Assembly: GCA_964648365.1 (NCBI GenBank)
Contig: CAZYLK010000271.1
Coordinates: 1 to 5,599 of the forward strand
Source of the DNA: SURF-32 sp964648365
Lineage (GTDB): Bacteria; Planctomycetota; Phycisphaerae; UBA1845
Reading direction: 5' to 3'
Length of the DNA: 5,599 nt
Part shown: piece after piece, positions 1-5,504 of the stretch
Position numbering within the stretch: the stretch's first letter is position 1
Layout of the letters: each line of letters starts with the position of its first letter
Made by a program: the position numbers and the translations under genes
Notes under the pieces: model-generated
What the model saw: the letters and a program-made list of their open reading frames with translations, nothing else
Databases searched by the model: none
What the model was told of the DNA's origin: nothing

Positions 1-7
1 CCGCTCT

Positions 8-42
8 TCCCTGACTCCCTCACTCCCTGTTCCCTCACTCCC
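8..42. repeat. short C-rich tandem repeat downstream of pstB
   Basis: The plus strand reads as degenerate head-to-tail units of TCCCTGAC, TCCCTCAC, TCCCTGT and TCCCTCAC. The 12-mer TCCCTCACTCCC occurs twice exactly, at 16-27 and 31-42. The tract lies just after the end of pstB and has no coding potential that I can see. It looks like slippage-generated intergenic repeat. It continues close to the window edge, so its full extent is unknown. Confidence 0.6.
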
Positions 43-43
43 C

Positions 44-60
44 CGGCACCGAAGCTGCCG
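44..60 (-). terminator. hairpin with UUCG loop after pstB (possible 3' end structure)
   Basis: On the minus strand, five nucleotides after the pstB stop codon, the RNA would read CGGCAGCUUCGGUGCCG. It can pair as a 5-bp stem (CGGCA with UGCCG), a bulged G, and a C-G pair closing a UUCG tetraloop. UUCG loops are unusually stable and are common in terminators and transcript 3' ends. No U-tract follows; the next bases are G-rich. A classical intrinsic terminator is therefore not supported. A Rho-dependent end or an mRNA-stabilising hairpin is possible. Confidence 0.3.
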
Positions 61-65
61 CCCCC

Positions 66-926
66 CTACCCGAACCGCCCCGTAATATAATCCTGCGTCT
101 TGCGCACTTGCGGATTCGTAAAGATCCGCCCCGTTGCGTCCATTTCGATCAGTTCGCCCATGTACATGAACGCCGTGTAGTCCGACACGCGGGCGGCTTG
201 TTGCATGTTGTGCGTGACCAGGACGACGGTGTACTGGGCCTTGAGCTTGTCGATCAGGTCTTCGATGCGGACGGTGGCGATGGGGTCGAGGGCGGAGCAG
301 GGTTCGTCCATCAGCAGCACCTCGGGCTGGAGCGCGATGGCCCGGGCGATGCACAGGCGCTGCTGCTGCCCGCCGNNNNNNNNNNCGGACAGCGCCAGGG
401 TGCTCTGGTGGAGCTTGTCCTTGACCTCGTCCCACAGGGCGGCCTTTTTTAGCGACTCCTCGACCAGCTTGCTCAGATCGCCGGTGAAGCCGTTGATGGC
501 CGCCCCCCAGGCGACGTTCTTGTAGATGCTCTTGGGGAAGGGGTTGGGCTTCTGGAAGACCATGCCGACGCTGCGGCGCAGGTCGATCGGGTCGTAGCCG
601 GCGTCGCGGATGTCGCGGCCGCGGAAGCGGATGGCCCCCTGGAAGCCGATGCCGCCGATGAAGTCGTTCATCCGGTTGATCGACCGCAGCAGCGTGCTCT
701 TGCCGCAGCCGGACGGGCCGATGATGGCCGTGACCCGTCGCTCGGCGATCTCCATCGAAACGTCCTTGACGGCGACGTGCTCGCCATACAGCACGGACAG
801 CCGCTCGATCGAGATGACGCTGGGCGTCCGTTCGGGCACGGGCTTGGGCTCCACCACGATCGCCGTTTTAACGGAATCCGCCGTCCGCGTCATGGGCGGT
901 CGGACCTCCAGGCCGGTCAGTTTCAT
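66..926 (-). CDS. pstB: phosphate ABC transporter ATP-binding protein PstB
   Basis: This is the cytoplasmic ATPase that powers phosphate import through PstC/PstA. With the gap bases counted it has 286 codons. Visible motifs are Walker A GPSGCGKST (residues 70-78), the Q-loop in VFQKPNPFP (Gln125), the signature GGQQQR (185-190), Walker B VLLMDEP (203-209, with Asp207 and catalytic Glu208), the D-loop SALD (211-214) and the switch His239 in VTHN. KPNPFP and DEPCSALDPI are typical of PstB among ABC ATPases. The signature is interrupted by ten Ns that translate as four unknown residues. The family sequence runs LALSGGQQQR without an insert, so the true protein is probably 282 aa. About 37 residues precede the ABC core, longer than in many PstB proteins. 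The start at 926 is supported by GAGGA seven bases upstream and by a 4-bp ATGA overlap with pstA. Met12 is an alternative start. It is the last visible gene of the operon. Confidence 0.96.
   Translation of the reverse strand: MKLTGLEVRPPMTRTADSVKTAIVVEPKPVPERTPSVISIERLSVLYGEHVAVKDVSMEIAERRVTAIIGPSGCGKSTLLRSINRMNDFIGGIGFQGAIRFRGRDIRDAGYDPIDLRRSVGMVFQKPNPFPKSIYKNVAWGAAINGFTGDLSKLVEESLKKAALWDEVKDKLHQSTLALSXXXXGGQQQRLCIARAIALQPEVLLMDEPCSALDPIATVRIEDLIDKLKAQYTVVLVTHNMQQAARVSDYTAFMYMGELIEMDATGRIFTNPQVRKTQDYITGRFG
376..385. other. assembly gap (10 N) inside the pstB signature motif
   Basis: Ten consecutive Ns interrupt the codons of the ABC signature. On the minus strand the left flank ends CTGTCCG and the right flank begins CGGCGGGCAG. 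Merging them through a shared 2-base CG gives CTG TCC GGC GGG CAG, which reads L-S-G-G-Q, exactly the expected PstB motif. The Ns are therefore most simply a fixed-length spacer placed between two abutting or slightly overlapping contigs. Real missing sequence is less likely. The reading frame stays open across the Ns only because the artefactual insert happens to total 12 bases. Confidence 0.9.
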
Positions 927-1855
927 ATCTGCTTCCTCTGCCAGAAGGCCCTCAGGGCGACGGCCACCCCGTTCATGATCAGCATCACCGTCAGCAGCAC
1001 GACGATGCCGGCCGCGGCCAGCTTGTGGAAGATCGGCTGGGCCTGCTCCGCCCAGTTGAAGATCTGGATGGGCATGACCACGAACGGATCGTGGATGGCC
1101 TCGTTAAACCAGCTCAGCCAGCCGCCCAGCCCGCCGGTCGATTCATGCGTGCCGCCGGGGACGAACCGGATGTAGGTCAGCGCGCCGATCATGATCAGCG
1201 GCGCCGTTTCGCCCATCGCCCGTGCCATGGACAGGATCACGCCCGTCAGGATCCCCGGCGCCGCGGCGGGAAGCACGTGGTGCCGGACGGTCTGCCAGCG
1301 GGTCGCCCCCAGCGCGAAGGCCGCCTCGCGGATCGTCTTGGGCACCGCCGCGATCGCCTCGCGGCTGGCGATGATGATGACGGGCAGGATCAGGAGGCTC
1401 ATCGTCAGCGAGCCGGAGAGCACGCTGCGGTCGAACCGCAGCCAGCGGACGAACACCGCCAAGCCCAGCAGGCCGTACACGATCGACGGAACGCCCGCCA
1501 GATTGGCGATATTGAGCTGGATCAGCCGCGTGAACCGGTTCTTCGGCGCATACTCCTGCAAATACACGGCCGCCCCGACGCCGGTGGGGATCGCGAAAAA
1601 CGCCGTCAGGAAAATCAGCCAGACCGTCCCCCACAGGGCGCTTTTCACGCCGCCCTTCGCGGGGGCGATCTGCGACGGGAAGCTGTTAAGAAACTTCAGG
1701 CTCAGCAGGCTCGATCCGTCGTGCCACACGCGATAGAGCAGCACGCCCAGGACCACCACCGACCCTGCGGCGGTCATCGCGCAGAGGAGATAGAAGATGC
1801 GGGCGGCCAGCGCCCGTCGCTCCTTGCGCGGCTCGAACAGGGCGTCGGCGCTCAT
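923..1855 (-). CDS. pstA: phosphate ABC transporter permease PstA
   Basis: This is one of the two inner-membrane channel subunits of the Pst phosphate importer; it pairs with PstC and docks on PstB. The protein has 310 residues, close to the usual PstA length. Six hydrophobic segments can be seen, roughly at residues 16-41, 72-98, 116-138, 147-166, 201-227 and 278-302. The cytoplasmic EAA loop that contacts the ATPase reads REAAFALGATRWQTVRHHVLP (about 176-196), with the conserved Gly183 present. ARAMGETAPL (211-220) and MPIQIFNW (261-268) are PstA hallmarks. The ATG overlaps the pstC stop in an ATGA and is preceded by GGGAGGAG five bases upstream. The 3' end overlaps the pstB start in the same way. 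Translation of the three genes is therefore probably coupled. I see no defects in the sequence. Confidence 0.97.
   Translation of the reverse strand: MSADALFEPRKERRALAARIFYLLCAMTAAGSVVVLGVLLYRVWHDGSSLLSLKFLNSFPSQIAPAKGGVKSALWGTVWLIFLTAFFAIPTGVGAAVYLQEYAPKNRFTRLIQLNIANLAGVPSIVYGLLGLAVFVRWLRFDRSVLSGSLTMSLLILPVIIIASREAIAAVPKTIREAAFALGATRWQTVRHHVLPAAAPGILTGVILSMARAMGETAPLIMIGALTYIRFVPGGTHESTGGLGGWLSWFNEAIHDPFVVMPIQIFNWAEQAQPIFHKLAAAGIVVLLTVMLIMNGVAVALRAFWQRKQI
934..938 (-). promoter_or_regulatory. ribosome binding site of pstB
   Basis: The minus strand reads GAGGA, followed by seven bases and then the ATG at 926-924. This good Shine-Dalgarno match lies inside the last codons of pstA. It favours the upstream Met1 over Met12 as the pstB start. 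Confidence 0.7.
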
Positions 1856-2745
1856 TCGTACTCCTCCCGGAACCGGCCGATCATCCGCTGAGCGACGACG
1901 TTGATCGTCAGGGTGATCAGAAAGAGCGTCAGCGCCACCGCAAAGATGCTCTGATACTCGATGGTGCCGTGCGGCGTGTCGCCCAGGCTGACCTGGACGA
2001 TGTAGCTGGTCAGCGTCTGTACGCTGGTCAGCGGGTTCATGGTCAGCTTGGGCGTCATGCCTGCGGCCAGCGTGACCGCCATCGTCTCCCCCAGCGCCCG
2101 GGCCAGCGCCAGCAGCACGGCCGCCACCACGCCGGAAAACGCGCCGGGCAGCACCACCCGCACGGTAACCTCAAGCCGGTTGGCCGCGAGGGCGTACGCC
2201 CCTTCCCGCAGTGAGCGCGGCACCGCCCGCAGGGCATCATCGCACAGCGAGGCGATCGTCGGAACGATCATGATGCCGACCACGATCGCGGCGCTGGCTG
2301 CGTTGAAGACCTCCGCGTTGGGAAAGAGCCGCCGCAGGATGTCCGGCGTGATGAAGGTCAGGGCGAAGTAGCCGTACACCACGGTGGGCACGCCTGCGAG
2401 AATCTCCAGAACCGGCTTGACCACGGTCCGGACCCGCGTCGAGGCGTACTCGCTCAGATACACGGCCGCGCCCAACCCGACTGGCACGGCCACCGCCAGG
2501 GCGCCAAACGCGATCTGCATGGTGCCCACCAGCAGCGGCAGCACGCCGAACGTGCGCGGCTCCAGCAGCGCCGACCAGCGCGTGCCGGTCAGATAGCTCC
2601 AGATCGACACCTGCCGGAAGAACGGCACCGACTCCCCGACCAGCACGGTGATGATCCCGAGCATGGTTAAAACGGAGATCAGCGCGCAGACCAGCAGGAA
2701 GACGTAGATCAGGGCTTCCTTGAGTTTGCGAAGCGGTTGTCTCAA
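1852..2745 (-). CDS. pstC: phosphate ABC transporter permease PstC
   Basis: This is the second inner-membrane channel subunit of the Pst phosphate importer and the partner of PstA. The protein has 297 residues if translation begins at the TTG at 2745. Hydrophobic segments lie roughly at 11-36, 69-97, 115-133, 148-167, 202-229 and 265-286, giving the six-helix core of the family. LAGVPTVVYGYFAL (116-129) and ARALGETMAV (215-224) are typical of PstC. The EAA loop reads REGAYALAANRLEVTVRVVLP (180-200), with Ala187 where PstA of this operon has the conserved Gly. The start is uncertain. The frame is closed 45 bases upstream by the pstS TAG, TTG is the only usual start codon in that interval, and no good Shine-Dalgarno precedes it. 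The first ATG, codon 28, would remove most of the first helix. The gene lies 42 bp after pstS and overlaps pstA by 4 bp. Confidence 0.95.
   Translation of the reverse strand: MRQPLRKLKEALIYVFLLVCALISVLTMLGIITVLVGESVPFFRQVSIWSYLTGTRWSALLEPRTFGVLPLLVGTMQIAFGALAVAVPVGLGAAVYLSEYASTRVRTVVKPVLEILAGVPTVVYGYFALTFITPDILRRLFPNAEVFNAASAAIVVGIMIVPTIASLCDDALRAVPRSLREGAYALAANRLEVTVRVVLPGAFSGVVAAVLLALARALGETMAVTLAAGMTPKLTMNPLTSVQTLTSYIVQVSLGDTPHGTIEYQSIFAVALTLFLITLTINVVAQRMIGRFREEYE
1861..1868 (-). promoter_or_regulatory. ribosome binding site of pstA
   Basis: The minus strand carries GGGAGGAG, five bases before the pstA ATG, inside the codons for the last Glu residues of PstC. This is the strongest Shine-Dalgarno sequence in the window and it fixes the pstA start. 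Confidence 0.8.
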
Positions 2746-2787
2746 AGGAATCGTCTCGTCCGCCGTTCGCGAGGCCGGAGCAGCCGT

Positions 2788-3795
2788 CTAGTTGCCGAGG
2801 TACACCTGCTCCAGCGGCTTGCCGGCGTTCTCCGAGTCGGCAAACATGGTTCCGGTCATCCCCTTGTTGAGCCGCTCGCGGGCGGCGGCGTAGAGCTTGT
2901 CGCCGAGGCTGACGTAGTTCACCGTCGGATGCTCGACGATCATCTGCGCGTTGTCCAGGATGAAATTGATGAACCCTTTCACCTCCGGCCGGTACGACGC
3001 CTCCTTATTGATGTACACGAACATCGGCCGCGACAGGGGGCTGTAGCTACCGTCCGCAATGGTCTCGACCGACGGCTTCACCGGCTTGCCGCTGGTCCCC
3101 GTGATGGCCACCAGGCCCAGGCGGGCCTTGTTCGCGACGTAGTACGAGAAGCCGAAGTAGCCCATGCCGCCCTTGTCGCCGGTCACGCCCTGCACCAGGA
3201 CGTTATCGTCCTCGCTGGCGGTGTAGTCGTTGCGGCAGGCCTTTTCCTTTTCGATCACGGCTTCGACGAAGTAGTCGAACGTTCCGCTGTCCGGGCCGGG
3301 TCCGTACAGCTTCAGCGGCACGTCCGGGAAGCCGGAGCGAACCTGGCTCCAGTTGTTGATCTTGCTGTTCGGCGACCAGACGCGGCGGAGCTCGTCCACC
3401 GTCAGATCCTTGCACCAGTCGTTGCTGGGGTGGATCACCACGGCGATGCCGTCATACGCGATCGGGATCTCGATGTACTCGACGCCGACTTTGGCGGCCA
3501 GGTCACGCTCGCTTGACTTGATGGGGCGGGACGCATCGCTGATGTCGGTGCGCAGGTCGGCCCGCTCCTCCAGGAACTTCTTGAACCCGCCGCCGGTGCC
3601 GGAGATCCCAACGGTGACCTGCACCCGCGGCTCCTCCTCGCCGTACAGCTCGGCCGCCGCCATCATGATCGGCGCGACGGTGCTGGAGCCGTCCACCTTG
3701 ACCCGCCCGGAGAGCTTTTGCGCGGAGACCGACTGGACGCCCCATGCCGCGACGAACGCGACGCACGCGAAACGAGACATTGACTTGCTGAACAT
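2788..3795 (-). CDS. pstS: periplasmic phosphate-binding protein PstS
   Basis: This protein captures inorganic phosphate outside the inner membrane and delivers it to PstC/PstA. It has 335 residues. Residues 1-25 form a Sec signal peptide with basic Lys4 and Arg8, a hydrophobic stretch CVAFVAAWGV, and a type I cleavage site after VSA (23-25). There is no lipobox Cys, so the mature protein should be soluble in a periplasm. Phosphate-site segments of the PstS family are VDGSSTV (34-40), GISGTGGGF (63-71), DISDASRPI (84-92) and GPGPDSGTFDYF (165-176). TASEDDNVLVQGV (192-204) and GMGYFGFSYY (210-219) match the subfamily I know as PstS family 2 (TIGR02136). Cys128 and Cys187 could form a disulfide. 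I chose the ATG at 3795 because it gives a clean signal peptide and has GAGGA nine bases upstream. An in-frame extension to 3852 would put 19 polar residues ahead of it. It is the first gene of the pst operon. Confidence 0.96.
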   Translation of the reverse strand: MFSKSMSRFACVAFVAAWGVQSVSAQKLSGRVKVDGSSTVAPIMMAAAELYGEEEPRVQVTVGISGTGGGFKKFLEERADLRTDISDASRPIKSSERDLAAKVGVEYIEIPIAYDGIAVVIHPSNDWCKDLTVDELRRVWSPNSKINNWSQVRSGFPDVPLKLYGPGPDSGTFDYFVEAVIEKEKACRNDYTASEDDNVLVQGVTGDKGGMGYFGFSYYVANKARLGLVAITGTSGKPVKPSVETIADGSYSPLSRPMFVYINKEASYRPEVKGFINFILDNAQMIVEHPTVNYVSLGDKLYAAARERLNKGMTGTMFADSENAGKPLEQVYLGN

Positions 3796-3886
3796 GACCT
3801 TAAGTCCTCGTGTGCTACAGACACCTTCGACGGCCGTGGTACGACCATACACAGCCGGAAGTATCCCGCCGAATTGTTAAGGTTTC

Positions 3887-3892
3887 ATTATC
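3887..3892 (-). promoter_or_regulatory. candidate -10 element for the pst operon
   Basis: The minus strand reads GATAAT, five of six matches to the sigma-70 -10 consensus TATAAT. It sits about 90 bases upstream of the pstS ATG within an AT-rich patch. No good -35 hexamer lies 16-18 bases further upstream. That would fit an activator-dependent promoter, as is usual for pst operons under Pho control, but it could equally be chance. Confidence 0.25.
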
Positions 3893-4017
3893 GCCGCCGC
3901 AATCTTCCACGGCGAGCGCGACGCAAAGATCGCCTCTAAGTTGTGAAAATAGGTGGTTTGCACAATCAGGGCAAGATGTATCGTAAGATCGCACGAGCCG
4001 GGCCGGGCGGGATCGGG

Positions 4018-4023
4018 TAGAGT
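4018..4023 (+). promoter_or_regulatory. candidate leaderless -10 (TAGAGT) in front of miaE
   Basis: TAGAGT fits the TANNNT form of a -10 element and ends seven bases before the miaE ATG. Transcription from it would start at or near the A of the ATG, giving a leaderless mRNA. This agrees with the absence of a clear Shine-Dalgarno sequence upstream of that ATG. No -35 element is recognisable. An alternative is TTTGCA (3957-3962), a 16-base spacer, then TATCGT (3979-3984), each four of six matches, which would give a leader of roughly 40 bases. Confidence 0.25.
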
Positions 4024-4030
4024 CCCGGCC

Positions 4031-4669
4031 ATGACTGCCCGCATCGACCTGGACGAGCTGCCGCTGCGCTACCGGACGCCGCTGGAATGGGCCGGGGCCG
4101 TGCTGACCGAGCCGCTCAAGCTGCTGAACGACCACGCCCACCTGGAGAAGAAGGCCGCGGCCAACGCGCTGGAACTGCTGAACCGCTGGCCCGAGCCGTG
4201 CCCGCCGGAGAACTGGGTGCAGGCGATGACGGCCGTCGCGCGGGATGAGGTCGAGCACCTCGCCATCGTCACCCGCCTGCTGGCGCGTCGCGGCGGGCGA
4301 CTGACCCGGAATCACAAGAACCCCTACGCCTCGGCCCTGCGCGACCTTGTGCGGTATGGCGCAGGCACGGCCGAGCTGATCGACCGGCTGCTGGTTTCGT
4401 CGCTGATCGAGGTCCGCTCGTGCGAGCGGTTCGCGCTGCTGGCGATGGCCTGCGTCGGGCAGGACGACGAACTCGCGAAGCTCTACCGCAGCCTGTGGGC
4501 CTCCGAGCACGGCCACTACCGCACGTTTCTCGATCTGGCGCTTCAGGTCGATCCCCGCGCGCCGGTCCAGGCTCGCTGGGGCGAAATGCTCGACGCCGAA
4601 GCGACGATCGTCCGCGACCAGCCGCGCGGGCCGCGCATGCACAGCGGGGGGAAAAAGGTGTCAGGATGA
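4031..4669 (+). CDS. miaE: tRNA-(ms2io6A37) hydroxylase MiaE
   Basis: MiaE is a non-haem diiron monooxygenase that uses O2 to hydroxylate the isopentenyl side chain of ms2i6A at position 37 of tRNAs reading codons that begin with U. The protein has 212 residues and a ferritin-like four-helix layout. Probable metal ligands are Glu39 in DHAHLEKKAA, Glu73 and His76 in RDEVEH, Glu127 (or Glu132) in SLIEVRSCERF, and Glu159 and His162 in ASEHGHY. The segments LLNDHAHLEKKAA, LARRGGRL and NPYAS are characteristic of MiaE. The ATG at 4031 fits the family N-terminus. An in-frame GTG at 3953 would add 26 residues lacking family character, and neither start has a clear Shine-Dalgarno. The last five codons (KKVSG) and the stop lie inside an inverted-repeat element, so the natural C-terminus has probably been replaced. 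The ligands are far from this end and function should be retained. The miaA and miaB genes needed to make the substrate are not in the window. Confidence 0.92.
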   Translation: MTARIDLDELPLRYRTPLEWAGAVLTEPLKLLNDHAHLEKKAAANALELLNRWPEPCPPENWVQAMTAVARDEVEHLAIVTRLLARRGGRLTRNHKNPYASALRDLVRYGAGTAELIDRLLVSSLIEVRSCERFALLAMACVGQDDELAKLYRSLWASEHGHYRTFLDLALQVDPRAPVQARWGEMLDAEATIVRDQPRGPRMHSGGKKVSG

Positions 4670-4677
4670 TTTTTCGG
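4651..4677 (+). repeat. left inverted-repeat arm (27 bp)
   Basis: This arm is the exact reverse complement of 4745-4771. It holds the last five codons and the TGA stop (4667-4669) of miaE. GAAAAA (4651-4656) and TTTTTC (4670-4675) can pair with each other around the GGTGTCAGGATGA core. Confidence 0.95.
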
Positions 4678-4744
4678 GGCCGAGGAACCGCATCGCGGTG
4701 GGAAGCGACCGTGGCGACCTCTATCCCGGCTGGTACCGGAGACG

Positions 4745-4771
4745 CCGAAAAATCATCCTGACACCTTTTTC
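4745..4771 (-). repeat. right inverted-repeat arm (27 bp)
   Basis: This arm is the exact reverse complement of 4651-4677. Its outer end provides the last two bases of the TGA stop codon (4772-4770, minus strand) of the neighbouring dehydrogenase gene. Identity ends sharply on both sides: position 4650 does not complement 4772, and 4678 does not complement 4744. Confidence 0.95.
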
Positions 4772-5504
4772 ACAGCTTCTGCGCGGTCGGGCGGACGATG
4801 ATCTCGTTGACGGCTACGTCGTCGGGCTGCTCGATGGCGAAGCGGACGGCGCGGGCGATGGCGTCGGGCGGGACGGCGATGTCGAGTGCGGGCTGGATGG
4901 CGTCGCGGGCGGCGGCGTCGGCGATCGAGTCGGGCAGTTCGGTCGCGATCGCGCCGGGCGAGACGTTCGTCACCCGCACGCGGCCGGCCAGCTCATGCCG
5001 CAGCCCCTCCGAGATCGCACGCACGGCGAACTTCGTGCCGCAGTAGACGGTGGCCGAGGGAAACACGACGTGACCCGCCACGGACGACACGTTGATGATG
5101 TGGCCGCGGCCGCGCTCCAGCATCCCCGGCAGAAAGGCCGCCACGCCGTAGAGCAGCCCCTTCACGTTAACGTCGATCATCCGGTCCCACTCGTCGACGC
5201 GCAGGTTTTCCATCATCGACAGCGGCATGATGCCGGCGTTGTTGATGAGCACGTCGACACGGCCGAACTCAGCCGTGGCCGCCGCCGCCGCTGCATCCAC
5301 CGATGCGCGCGACGTAACGTCCATGGCGGCGCTGGCCGCGACGCCGCCGGCGGCGCGAATCTCCGCAACCAGCGCCGCCAGCCGATCCGCCCGCCGCGCC
5401 GCCAGGAACACCCGTGCCCCCCCCGCGGCCAGGTCGCGCGCGACGGCCGCGCCGATGCCGCTGCTGGCGCCGGTGATGAAAACGGTGGATTCACTGAGTT
5501 TCAT
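4770..5504 (-). CDS. short-chain dehydrogenase/reductase (classical SDR, YdfG-like)
   Basis: This is a probable NAD(P)-dependent oxidoreductase of the classical SDR family; the substrate is unknown. The protein has 244 residues, close to the family norm of about 250. The Rossmann cofactor motif TGASSGIG is at 11-18, Asp62 in MDV should contact the adenine, and NNAG is at 88-91. The catalytic tetrad is complete: Asn113 in DVNVKG, Ser141, Tyr154 and Lys158 in YCGTK. Arg37-Arg38 after the second strand favour NADP(H). The pattern AARRADRL, and the overall spacing, resemble E. coli YdfG, which acts on 3-hydroxy acids and malonic semialdehyde. That similarity is too general to assign a substrate. 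The ATG at 5504 has GGGGGA eight bases upstream. A TTG 28 codons further up is in frame but would add a non-family leader. The gene faces miaE across the inverted-repeat element, and nothing suggests a functional link to its neighbours. Confidence 0.93.
   Translation of the reverse strand: MKLSESTVFITGASSGIGAAVARDLAAGGARVFLAARRADRLAALVAEIRAAGGVAASAAMDVTSRASVDAAAAAATAEFGRVDVLINNAGIMPLSMMENLRVDEWDRMIDVNVKGLLYGVAAFLPGMLERGRGHIINVSSVAGHVVFPSATVYCGTKFAVRAISEGLRHELAGRVRVTNVSPGAIATELPDSIADAAARDAIQPALDIAVPPDAIARAVRFAIEQPDDVAVNEIIVRPTAQKL

Larger units (their letters stand above)
3796..4030. promoter_or_regulatory. divergent intergenic region between pstS and miaE
   Basis: These 235 bp separate two divergently transcribed genes and must hold both promoters. 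The composition is clearly more AT-rich than the genes around 3871-3892 and 3936-3985. I see no convincing PhoB box: the best alignment of the AT-rich patch to the two direct CTGTCAT repeats of E. coli matches only about half the positions. No tRNA or other RNA gene is apparent. Confidence 0.6.
4651..4771. mobile_element. 121-bp REPIN/MITE-like inverted-repeat element
   Basis: Two perfect 27-bp inverted repeats (4651-4677 and 4745-4771) flank a 67-bp centre. Each arm contains the core GGTGTCAGGATGA framed by GAAAAA and TTTTTC, so each arm is itself an imperfect palindrome, as is typical of REP sequences. The centre holds a small stem-loop, ACCGC-ATC-GCGGT (4687-4699), and a second candidate, CCGG-6 nt-CCGG. 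It encodes no protein that I recognise. From memory, GGTGTCAGG flanked by A and T runs is common near REP-associated tyrosine transposases (RAYT), but no transposase is present here, so any mobility would be in trans. The element sits exactly between two convergent genes. With an A-run before and a T-run after a long stem on either strand, it could also act as a bidirectional terminator. Confidence 0.7.

Noticed and set aside
1025..1891. Long plus-strand open frame opposite pstA
   Set aside because: It is antisense to a clear permease gene. Its translation is rich in Arg, Gln, Asp and Gly without any domain, as expected of a GC-rich shadow frame.
2737..3516. Long plus-strand open frame opposite pstS and pstC
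   Set aside because: It overlaps the conserved PstS coding region in full, has no recognisable motif, and has the His/Val/Arg-rich make-up of an antisense shadow.
3796..3852. N-terminal extension of PstS to 3852
   Set aside because: It would place 19 polar, charged residues before a well-formed signal peptide, while the internal ATG at 3795 has a ribosome binding site.
3875..3892. Possible E. coli-type PhoB box
   Set aside because: Aligned to two CTGTCAT repeats with a 4-base spacer, the best orientation matches only 4 of 7 and 3 of 7 positions, which is not above expectation for an AT-rich patch.
3815..4642. Minus-strand open frame opposite miaE
   Set aside because: It covers the strongly supported MiaE frame and extends through the divergent promoter region; there are no family motifs.
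4651..4771. Two-unit CRISPR-like repeat
   Set aside because: The repeats are inverted, not direct; there are only two, and no cas gene is nearby.
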